This document shows positions 1 through 5,131 of a stretch of DNA of 5,585 nucleotides, piece by piece; positions within the stretch are counted from its first letter, which is position 1; each line of letters begins with the position of its first letter. The stretch comes from DAHUZJ01 sp050743865. GTDB lineage: Bacteria > Actinomycetota > Acidimicrobiia > Acidimicrobiales > RAAP-2. The translations under genes and the position numbers were made by a program. The notes beneath the pieces were generated by a model. That model was not told the origin of the DNA. It searched no databases and saw only the letters and a program-made list of their open reading frames with translations. The DNA lies in contig JBOGGE010000221.1 in NCBI GenBank assembly GCA_050743865.1, positions 1-5,585 on the forward strand, written 5' to 3'.

Positions 1-2
1 GG

Positions 3-125
3 GGAGTGTCGCCCGTCGAGGATCTCGACGGGCGCCGGGCCGAGCGAGCCGACCGGGAGCTCGACGCCCGCTACGGCGACGCGCCGCGGACGACGGTCCT
101 GCCCGAGCTGGCGGCGGGGAGGTAG
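3..125 (+). CDS. C-terminal end of an unidentified protein (5' truncated by window edge)
   Basis: An open frame runs from the left edge to a TAG at 123-125 and gives about 40 residues ending in RTTVLPELAAGR. The composition is charged (Arg, Glu, Asp) and looks like genuine coding sequence. The stop falls inside the Shine-Dalgarno region of the next gene, with 6 bases between the two genes, so the pair are probably co-transcribed and translationally coupled. The fragment is too short and has no motif I recognise, so I assign no function. The first two bases of the window belong to the preceding codon. The frame choice rests on the stop placement and codon composition only. Confidence 0.5.
   Translation, partial: GVSPVEDLDGRRAERADRELDARYGDAPRTTVLPELAAGR
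116..123 (+). promoter_or_regulatory. Shine-Dalgarno of the ABC1 kinase gene
   Basis: GGGGAGGT at 116-123 is a good anti-SD match, 8 bases before the GTG at 132. It overlaps the TAG stop of the upstream frame. It supports GTG 132 as the start over internal ATGs such as the one at residue 48, and it implies coupling to the preceding gene. Confidence 0.6.
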
Positions 126-131
126 GGCGGC

Positions 132-1622
132 GTGGTGCCGGGACCGCCCGGCGGCGCCCAGGTACCGCCCGGCGGCGGGCCGGGACCGCCGGTCCCCCGG
201 GTCCACCGCCGGCGCCTGCCCGTCCCCAGCCGGCGTCAACTGGCCGGACGCGGGCTGCGCATCGGGCGGGTCATGGGGACCCGGATGGGGCCGCTCCTGC
301 TCCGGCAGGCCCGCCAGCTCGGCCACGGGGTGCTGCCGGCCGAGGTGGTGGCCCGCCCCCTGCGGCTGGCCTTCGAGGACCTGGGGGGCACGTTCACCAA
401 GTTCGGCCAGATGATCGCCTCGTCACCCGGGCTCTTCGGGGACGAGATGGCGGGCGAGCTGCGCGCCAGCCTCGACACCGGCCCACCGGTCCCCTTTGCC
501 CAGGTCCGGGCCCAGGTCGAGGAGGACCTCGGGATGGATCTCGACGAAGCGTTCTGCGAGCTCGACCCCGAACCGATCGGGCGGGCGTCGATCGCCGTCG
601 TCTACCGGGGCCGCCGGCACGACGGGCGGGAGGTGGCGGTCAAGGTGCTGCGGCCGGGGATCGAGCTGCTGGTGGCCACCGACCTCGACCTGATGCAGCC
701 CTTGTTGGAGATCCTGGCCCGGGAGACGGGCGACCAGATGGCCGGGTCGATCCTCCAGCTCCTCGACGGCCTCCGCCAGCAGCTCGCCGAGGAGCTGGAC
801 CTGCGCAACGAGGCCCGGGCCCTGGCCCACTTCCGGCACCTGCTGGCCGAGGTCGGCCTTCACCGGCTGGTGGTGCCCGAGCCGCATCCCGACCTGTCGG
901 GGGAACGCGTCCTCACCATGGAGCTTCTCCACGGCGTCCCCATCGACGACCTGGCCCGGGTGCGCGAGCTGGGGCACGACCCGGCGCCCCTGGTGGCCGA
1001 GGTGGTGCGCGGGTTCTTCGTCACGACGGTGCGGTGGGGGGCGTTCCACGGGGACGTCCACGCCGGCAACCTGCTCCTCTTGGAGGACGGCCGCCTCGGC
1101 ATCATCGACTGGGGCATCGTCGGTCGCCTGGACGACGAGACGCACCGTTTCTTCCTGCGGATCCTGGACGCCGTGCTGGGCGACGAGGCGGCGTGGCCGG
1201 ACGTCACCGCCCACCTGACCCGCACCTACGGCCGGGCCATCCAAGAGGGCCTGGGGCTCACCGACGAGCAGCTCACCGCGTTCATCCGGAGCCTCATCGA
1301 GCCAACCCTCACCCGCCCCTTCGGCGAGGTCAGCCTGGCCGCCCTGGTGGAGGCGCCGCAGATCCAGGCCGCCCGGGCCACCGGCGCCCTCGCCCACGGT
1401 CGCTCGGTGGGGTCCATGCTCCGCCAGCTGCGCAACCAGCGTCGGATGCGGCGCATCGCCGGCGAGGCGGGCGGGCTCATGTCCGACTTCGACCGGGGCG
1501 CCTTCCTGCTCGGCAAGCAGCTCATGTACTTCGAGCGCTACGGCAAGATGTTCCTGGCCGACGTGCCCATCATGGACGACCGGGAGCTCCTCACGTCGCT
1601 CCTGGCCGCCGCCCGGCGCTGA
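132..1622 (+). CDS. ABC1/AarF-UbiB family atypical protein kinase-like protein
   Basis: This 496-residue protein belongs to the ABC1 (AarF/UbiB/ADCK) atypical kinase family. Visible motifs, in order, are the family-specific KxGQ (KFGQ, residues 90-93), a degenerate Ala-rich nucleotide loop (GRASIA, 150-155), the ATP-anchoring lysine in VAVK (K171), the ExD motif in EELDLRNEA (E221, D223), the catalytic loop HGDVHAGN (306-313), and the metal-binding IDWG (D326). The first ~45 residues are Pro/Gly/Arg-rich and not conserved in type. I keep GTG 132 as the start because of its Shine-Dalgarno. I see no C-terminal hydrophobic helix pair like that of Escherichia coli UbiB, so the protein may be peripheral to the membrane. 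UbiB itself supports ubiquinone synthesis, but actinomycetes generally use menaquinone, so the physiological role here is open and may concern isoprenoid lipid handling. Family assignment is firm; substrate is unknown. Confidence 0.9.
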   Translation: MVPGPPGGAQVPPGGGPGPPVPRVHRRRLPVPSRRQLAGRGLRIGRVMGTRMGPLLLRQARQLGHGVLPAEVVARPLRLAFEDLGGTFTKFGQMIASSPGLFGDEMAGELRASLDTGPPVPFAQVRAQVEEDLGMDLDEAFCELDPEPIGRASIAVVYRGRRHDGREVAVKVLRPGIELLVATDLDLMQPLLEILARETGDQMAGSILQLLDGLRQQLAEELDLRNEARALAHFRHLLAEVGLHRLVVPEPHPDLSGERVLTMELLHGVPIDDLARVRELGHDPAPLVAEVVRGFFVTTVRWGAFHGDVHAGNLLLLEDGRLGIIDWGIVGRLDDETHRFFLRILDAVLGDEAAWPDVTAHLTRTYGRAIQEGLGLTDEQLTAFIRSLIEPTLTRPFGEVSLAALVEAPQIQAARATGALAHGRSVGSMLRQLRNQRRMRRIAGEAGGLMSDFDRGAFLLGKQLMYFERYGKMFLADVPIMDDRELLTSLLAAARR

Positions 1623-1632
1623 ACGGTCCGGC

Positions 1633-1650
1633 CGTGCTGGCCCGGGCACG
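1633..1650. terminator. weak candidate hairpin after the kinase gene
   Basis: CGTGC at 1633-1637 pairs with GCACG at 1646-1650 around an 8-base loop, 10 bases past the kinase stop. There is no T-run, so if it terminates it would be a tail-less type. The second arm lies inside the 14-bp tandem repeat. The stem is short and could be chance in such GC-rich DNA. Confidence 0.2.
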
Positions 1651-1668
1651 CCGACCCGGGCACGCCGA
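1641..1668. repeat. 14-bp perfect tandem duplication (2 copies)
   Basis: The unit CCCGGGCACGCCGA occurs at 1641-1654 and again, directly abutting, at 1655-1668. It lies in the non-coding spacer between the convergent kinase and mscL genes. It looks like a replication-slippage duplication; no function is evident. Confidence 0.8.
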
Positions 1669-1713
1669 CCAGTGCCGCCGCGCCGACCTGGGGGTGCAGC
1701 GGGCGGCCCTCCC

Positions 1714-1749
1714 CTTCAGGCGATCGGGACGCTTCAGGCGATCGGGACG
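1714..1749. repeat. 18-bp perfect tandem duplication spanning the mscL stop codon
   Basis: The unit CTTCAGGCGATCGGGACG occurs at 1714-1731 and again at 1732-1749. The second copy encodes, on the minus strand, the last four residues VPIA and the TGA (1736-1734) of mscL. The first copy lies just past the stop. Since 18 bp is six codons, the spare copy would stay in frame if the first stop were read through. Confidence 0.85.
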
Positions 1750-2177
1750 CCGGGCGAAGTCGGGAGCTCGCTGGCGCAGTAGCGGCACTTGGTCGCGGCC
1801 AGCGGGAGGTCTTCGGACAGGCAGTAGGGGCAGGACTTGGCCGGAGCCGGGTCGCCGAAGGCCGTGACCCCCCGGCGGGCCTGGACGCGGCGGTAGGGCA
1901 CGACGATGACGAAGTAGACCACCGCCATGAACACGAGGAAGTAGACGATGGCCGAGACGAGCGTGCCCAAGTTGAGGTACGTGCTCGTGCTGCCCTTCGT
2001 GCCGAGCTGGACGCCGAGGGCGATGGGGTGCGAGCCCTGGGCCCGGTTCACCAGCGGCAGGATGACGGCTGTGGTGAACGCCTTGATGAGGGTCGAGAAG
2101 GCGAGGGCCACGACCAGGCCGACGGCCACTACCACCAAGTCGCCACGCGTCATGAAATTGCGGAACCCCTTGAGCAT
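1734..2177 (-). CDS. mscL: large-conductance mechanosensitive channel MscL with C-terminal zinc ribbon
   Basis: This 147-residue inner-membrane channel opens under high membrane tension to release solutes during hypo-osmotic shock. The N-terminal amphipathic segment and signature (MLKGFRNFMTRGD, then VVVAVGLVVALAFSTLI) match the MscL pore helix TM1 at about residues 14-43. A polar periplasmic loop (44-68) and TM2 (about 69-94) follow. The cytoplasmic end then departs from the E. coli type: instead of an acidic/amphipathic helix it carries CPYC-x11-CRYC (C116, C119, C131, C134), a zinc-ribbon knuckle pair, and ends at 147 residues. I chose the ATG at 2177 because GAGGAGGT lies 4 bases upstream and residue 1 starts exactly at the conserved N-terminal helix. 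An in-frame ATG at 2237 would add 20 unconserved residues. The gene stands alone on the minus strand, convergent with the kinase and divergent from the ferredoxin. Confidence 0.93.
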   Translation of the reverse strand: MLKGFRNFMTRGDLVVVAVGLVVALAFSTLIKAFTTAVILPLVNRAQGSHPIALGVQLGTKGSTSTYLNLGTLVSAIVYFLVFMAVVYFVIVVPYRRVQARRGVTAFGDPAPAKSCPYCLSEDLPLAATKCRYCASELPTSPGVPIA

Positions 2178-2181
2178 GCTG

Positions 2182-2189
2182 ACCTCCTC
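2182..2189 (-). promoter_or_regulatory. Shine-Dalgarno of mscL
   Basis: On the minus strand GAGGAGGT precedes the ATG at 2177 by 4 bases. This near-perfect anti-SD match fixes the start of mscL and argues against the upstream in-frame ATG at 2237. Confidence 0.8.
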
Positions 2190-2263
2190 GTGTCCGGCCG
2201 GGATCGCGCCGCCGGCGCACGTCCCGTTGGCGTTCATTGTGCCGCCTTTGGTCGGGCGGGTGA

Positions 2264-2325
2264 CGCATCGGGCGGCGCGCATCGGGCGGCGGCGGCCGGC
2301 CCGCATCGGGCGGCGCGCATCGGGC
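2264..2325. repeat. 24-bp direct repeat built from four GCATCGGGC motifs
   Basis: GCATCGGGC starts at 2265, 2279, 2303 and 2317, so the spacings are 14, 24 and 14. The pairs form an exact 24-bp direct repeat (2264-2287 and 2302-2325) with the second copy offset by 38 bp. It sits in the spacer between divergent mscL and the ferredoxin gene, about 90-150 bp upstream of the mscL start. It may be slippage-generated or a set of iterated binding sites; the sequence alone does not decide. Confidence 0.75.
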
Positions 2326-2374
2326 CCGCATTGCCGAGGACAGGCGGCGGGCGGCCGATATGCTGCGATGCGAT

Positions 2375-2410
2375 CTGTCCCGGAACTACGGCATTGAGGC
2401 GCCGGGACAG
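2375..2410 (+). promoter_or_regulatory. stem-loop in the ferredoxin leader
   Basis: CTGTCCCGG (2375-2383) and CCGGGACAG (2402-2410) form a perfect 9-bp inverted repeat with an 18-base loop, ending 12 bases before the ferredoxin Shine-Dalgarno. As RNA it would be a stable 5'-leader hairpin; as DNA it could be an operator dyad. There is no T-run, so it does not look like an attenuator. Structure is seen; function is unknown. Confidence 0.5.
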
Positions 2411-2422
2411 GGGGCTCGACCG

Positions 2423-2428
2423 AGGAGG
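2423..2428 (+). promoter_or_regulatory. Shine-Dalgarno of the ferredoxin gene
   Basis: AGGAGG at 2423-2428 lies 6 bases before GTG 2435. It identifies that GTG as the start rather than the in-frame ATG at 2360, which would place the leader hairpin inside the coding sequence. Confidence 0.8.
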
Positions 2429-2434
2429 AAGCGA

Positions 2435-2632
2435 GTGAAGGTCGTCGTCGACATGGACGTGTGCGCCAGCAACGCGGTGTGCATGGGCATCGTGCCCGAG
2501 GTGTTCGAGGTGCGGGACGACGGCATCCTCTACGTGCTCGATGAGCACCCGCCCGAGGCGCTGCGCGACCGGCTGGAGGAAGCGGTCAACAGCTGCCCCA
2601 CCGGCGCCATCTCGCTCGTCGAGGACGAGTAG
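2435..2632 (+). CDS. small single-cluster ([3Fe-4S]-type) ferredoxin
   Basis: This 65-residue soluble electron carrier resembles the actinobacterial ferredoxins that serve cytochromes P450. The cluster motif is C10-x2-N13-x2-C16 followed, after a variable acidic middle, by C54-P55. The three cysteines plus the CP signature are the family pattern for one cluster. In this family the residue between the first two cysteines (here Asn13) varies, and the fourth iron position lacks a cysteine, which favours [3Fe-4S]. The protein is acidic, ending LVEDE, as expected for docking to a basic partner. It starts at GTG 2435 with a strong Shine-Dalgarno. gltX begins 9 bases after its stop, so the two are likely in one transcript. 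No P450, ferredoxin reductase or oxidoreductase is visible nearby, so the partner is unknown. Confidence 0.88.
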   Translation: MKVVVDMDVCASNAVCMGIVPEVFEVRDDGILYVLDEHPPEALRDRLEEAVNSCPTGAISLVEDE

Positions 2633-2641
2633 GCCCCGGGG

Positions 2642-4207
2642 GTGGGGACCCCCCGGGTCCGGTTCGCCCCGTCCCCGACGGGCTATTTCCACGTGGGCAG
2701 CGCCCGCACCGCCCTGTTCAACTGGCTGTTCGCCCGCCAGCAGGGCGGCGTCTTCGTCCTGCGGATCGAGGACACCGACGCCGAGCGCAACCGCGAGGAG
2801 TGGGTCGACGGCATCCGCTCGGCCATGGCCTGGCTCGGGATGGAGCCCGACGAGGGCCCGTTCCGCCAGTCCGAGCGCGGGGAGCGCTACCAGGCGGCGG
2901 CGGACGCCCTGTGGGAAGCCGGCTACCTCTACGCGTGCGACTGCTCCCGGGAGCAGGTGGTGGCGCGGACCCGGGGGAACGCCACCCCCGGCTACGACGG
3001 ACACTGCCGCGAGCGCGGGCTTGACCGGGGGAGCGGGGCGCTGCGCTTCCGGACGCCGACGGAGGGCGTGACCGTCGTCGCCGACGTCATCCGGGGCGAG
3101 GTGTCGTTCCCCCATGAGGCCATGGAGGACTTCGTGGTGGTGAAGTCCTCGGGCCAGCCGCTCTTCGTGCTGGCCAACGTGGTCGACGACCGTGACATGC
3201 AGATCACCCACGTCGTCCGGGGTGAGGACCTCCTGCCCAGCACGCCGAAGGGGATCCTGGTGTGGCGGGCGCTGGACGCCGCCGGCGTTGGCCTGGGCAC
3301 GGCGCTGCCGGTCTACGCCCATCTCCCGATGCTGGTGAACGAGCAGCGCAAGAAGCTCTCGAAGCGTCGGGACCCGGTGGCGGTCGAGTCCTACCGGGAC
3401 CAGGGCTATCTGCCCGAGGCGTTCCGCAACTACCTGGCCCTGCTGGGCTGGAGCCCGTCGGGCGACCGGGAGAAGGTCGGCCTGGACGTGCTGGTGGGCG
3501 AGTTCCGCCTGGAGGACGTGAACCACGCTCCGGCCTTCTTCGACGTTCGGAAGCTCGACCACCTGAACGGCGAGTACCTCCGGGACCTGGCGGTGGACGA
3601 GTTCATCGCCAGGAGCCGACCGTGGGTGGTCCCCGGCGCCGAGGTGGCGGCTGGCCGGTGGGTCCCCCCGGGAGGGTCGGGGCCACCGTGGCTCCCCGAG
3701 CGCTACGACCAGGCAGTCTTTGCCCGCCTCGCCCCCCTGGTCCAGGAGCGGGTGACCCGGCTGGACCAGGTCCCGACCATGGTCGACTTCGTCTTCCTGG
3801 CCGAGCCGGCGGTCGACACGGGGAGCTGGGGCAAGGCCATCGGCAGTGACCCGGGGGCGGCGGGCATCCTTTCGGCCGCGCTCGGCGCCTACCGCGCCTG
3901 CCCATGGACCGCCGACGGGGTGCGGGAGGCGACGGTGGCCGTCGGGGAGGCGGTGGGTCGCAAGCTGGCCAAGGCCCAGGCACCCGTGCGAGTGGCCGTG
4001 ACCGGCCGGACGGTCGGGCCGCCACTGTTCGAATCGCTGCTCGTGCTCGGGCGGGAGGAGGTCCTGCGGCGGCTGGCATCGGCCCTGGAGCGGGCCGGAG
4101 GCACGGATGCGGCGGCCGGGGGTGGCGGCGGAGCCGGGGTGGGCGGCGATCATGCCGGGAGCGGCGACGGGCACCAGGCTCCCGGCGACGCGGCGGCGGC
4201 CGGGTAA
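2642..4207 (+). CDS. gltX: glutamate--tRNA ligase (GluRS)
   Basis: This 521-residue class I synthetase charges tRNA-Glu with glutamate using ATP, and in organisms lacking GlnRS also mischarges tRNA-Gln for GatCAB. The catalytic Rossmann domain shows APSPTG then the HIGH-type HVGS (17-20), RIEDTD (41-46), VVDD (180-183), RGED (193-196) and the KMSKS-type KLSKR (238-242). The anticodon-binding part follows to about residue 485. C99-x-C101 and C122 outline the E. coli-type zinc site, but the fourth ligand position (C+2) is Glu124 rather than His. Compared with Thermus GluRS, the glutamate-contacting Arg7, Ser11, Glu43, Asn179 and Arg193 are kept while the usual Tyr is Phe175. The protein exceeds the ~470-490 residue norm because of a Gly/Ala-rich tail (486-521). 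GTG 2642 is the start; it lies 9 bases after the ferredoxin stop with a poor Shine-Dalgarno, suggesting coupling. Confidence 0.95.
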   Translation: MGTPRVRFAPSPTGYFHVGSARTALFNWLFARQQGGVFVLRIEDTDAERNREEWVDGIRSAMAWLGMEPDEGPFRQSERGERYQAAADALWEAGYLYACDCSREQVVARTRGNATPGYDGHCRERGLDRGSGALRFRTPTEGVTVVADVIRGEVSFPHEAMEDFVVVKSSGQPLFVLANVVDDRDMQITHVVRGEDLLPSTPKGILVWRALDAAGVGLGTALPVYAHLPMLVNEQRKKLSKRRDPVAVESYRDQGYLPEAFRNYLALLGWSPSGDREKVGLDVLVGEFRLEDVNHAPAFFDVRKLDHLNGEYLRDLAVDEFIARSRPWVVPGAEVAAGRWVPPGGSGPPWLPERYDQAVFARLAPLVQERVTRLDQVPTMVDFVFLAEPAVDTGSWGKAIGSDPGAAGILSAALGAYRACPWTADGVREATVAVGEAVGRKLAKAQAPVRVAVTGRTVGPPLFESLLVLGREEVLRRLASALERAGGTDAAAGGGGGAGVGGDHAGSGDGHQAPGDAAAAG

Positions 4208-4239
4208 GCCGGTCGGCCCGGTCCGTTCGGTCGTTCGCC

Positions 4240-4857
4240 GTGTTCCTGCTCGGCCCATTGCGGCTGGCGCTCAAGCTGGTGACCCTGGTGGTGGCCGGTC
4301 TCGTCGCCTACTTCGTGGTCACGCTGGTCCAGGTGTGGCTGACCTCCCGCCACTACGACCCCCGGCCCGTCCAGGCCATCGTGGTCATGGGGGCAGCCCA
4401 GTACAACGGCGTCCCCTCGCCCGACCTGCAGGCCCGGCTCGATCAGGCGCTGATCCTCTACCAGCAGGGTTACGCCCACCTGGTGGCGGTCACCGGCAGC
4501 AAGGAGAAGGGCGACGTTTTCACCGAGGCTCAGGCGGGGGCCACCTACCTCGAGTCGAAGGGGGTACCGGCCGGCGACATCGTCGAGGCCGGCGGGAACG
4601 ACAGCTGGCGCAACCTGGCCGAGGCGGCGCCGCAGCTGGGCGCCCGGGGGGCCACGACCGTGCTGATGGTGACCGACCCCTTCCACGAGGACCGATCGAT
4701 GGCCATCGCCACCGACGTGGGACTGGTGCCGTACCCTGCGCCGACCCAGACGTCGCCCCTCCGGGGTACGGCGACGATCCCGTACTTCTTGAAGGAGGCG
4801 GTGGGGGTCGGTCTGGGAAGGGTGATTGGTTTCCAGAACCTCCATCTGCTGGGGTAG
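4240..4857 (+). CDS. membrane-anchored DUF218 (YdcF/SanA-like) protein
   Basis: This protein of about 205 residues has an N-terminal membrane helix (about residues 10-32, followed by QVW) and then a DUF218 domain. The domain shows AIVVMGAAQYNG-x2-S (46-60), the RLDQAL helix with LYQQGYAHLVAVTGS, TEAQ (95-98), the GNDSWRNLAEA block (119-129, equivalent to the usual S-x-N-T-x-E-N), and DPFHEDRSM (146-154) with the conserved His and Arg. Family members E. coli YdcF and SanA are of uncertain biochemistry; SanA affects envelope permeability and YdcF binds S-adenosylmethionine. I infer an envelope-related role only. The open frame continues upstream through Arg-rich codons overlapping the end of gltX, but GTG 4240 is the only plausible in-frame start directly before the helix. 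It has no clear Shine-Dalgarno, so the start is less certain than the rest. The start is 32 bases past gltX, probably in the same operon. Confidence 0.82.
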   Translation: MFLLGPLRLALKLVTLVVAGLVAYFVVTLVQVWLTSRHYDPRPVQAIVVMGAAQYNGVPSPDLQARLDQALILYQQGYAHLVAVTGSKEKGDVFTEAQAGATYLESKGVPAGDIVEAGGNDSWRNLAEAAPQLGARGATTVLMVTDPFHEDRSMAIATDVGLVPYPAPTQTSPLRGTATIPYFLKEAVGVGLGRVIGFQNLHLLG

Positions 4858-5020
4858 GTGGTCCTGGTCCTGTCCTCAGGGTGCCGATCGGCGGGATGCG
4901 GCGGGTGCGGAGGCTGCGAGGGGAGCGAGGGGTGCGGCGGGAGCGGCGGGGTGCGGTCCCCGACTGGGGGCGGATGCTGCTGGCGCACGGGGCGATCGGC
5001 TAGCCTGGCGACTCACCCGT
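4858..5020. other. non-coding spacer before tRNA-Gln
   Basis: The first two thirds are purine-rich and G-biased (runs such as GAGGGGAGCGAGGGG) and contain no supported gene. A Gly/Cys-rich open frame starts at GTG 4858 but runs through the tRNA-Gln gene, so I do not accept it. The last 40 bases probably hold the tRNA promoter. Confidence 0.5.
4977..5006 (+). promoter_or_regulatory. tentative promoter of the tRNA-Gln/tRNA-Glu pair
   Basis: TAGCCT (5001-5006) resembles an actinobacterial -10 box and ends 14 bases before the mature tRNA-Gln 5' end. TGCTGG (4977-4982) could be a poor -35 with an 18-base gap. The -10 placement is reasonable for a tRNA operon, but the -35 match is weak and read-through from the gltX operon is an alternative. 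Confidence 0.3.
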
Positions 5021-5092
5021 TCGGGGGTGGTGTAATCGGCAACACGACAGGTTCTGGCCCTGTTATTGGGGGTTCGAGTCCTCCCCCCCGAG
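5021..5092 (+). tRNA. tRNA-Gln (anticodon CTG)
   Basis: The complete cloverleaf can be drawn by hand. The acceptor TCGGGGG (5021-5027) pairs with CCCCCGA (5085-5091), and the discriminator is G5092. The D arm is GTGT/ACAC (5030-5033 and 5042-5045). The anticodon stem is ACAGG/CCTGT, with anticodon CTG at 5054-5056 preceded by T33. The T arm is GGGGG/CCTCC with one G-T pair and loop TTCGAGT. No CCA is encoded: the next bases are CTC. It decodes CAG, the dominant Gln codon in GC-rich genomes. It is transcribed in the same direction as gltX and lies 39 bases before tRNA-Glu. Confidence 0.96.
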
Positions 5093-5131
5093 CTCGAGCG
5101 GGCGCGCCGGCCACGGTGCCGCCAGCCGTAC

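Noticed and set aside
423..1649. Long antisense open frame opposite the ABC1 kinase gene
   Set aside because: It results from high GC and third-position bias; the plus strand has all kinase motifs, while the antisense peptide is Gly/His/Arg/Pro-rich with no family signature.
2177..2237. Longer MscL start at the in-frame ATG 2237
   Set aside because: It adds 20 unconserved residues and lacks a strong Shine-Dalgarno, whereas ATG 2177 has GAGGAGGT at ideal spacing and begins the conserved amphipathic helix.
2264..2325. Repeat array considered as a CRISPR
   Set aside because: Only two 24-bp copies with a 14-bp gap and internal GC-rich motifs; there are no regular spacers and no cas genes.
2331..2364. 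Possible sigma promoter TTGCCG (2331) with TATGCT (2359) upstream of the ferredoxin
   Set aside because: The hexamers are 22 bases apart, too far for a normal housekeeping promoter, and both matches are partial.
2360..2434. Longer ferredoxin start at ATG 2360
   Set aside because: No Shine-Dalgarno; it would put the 9-bp hairpin and the AGGAGG site inside the gene, and the extra residues are not ferredoxin-like.
2234..4258. 674-residue antisense open frame opposite gltX and the ferredoxin gene
   Set aside because: It spans two well-supported genes on the other strand and shows no domain motif; it is a GC-driven shadow.
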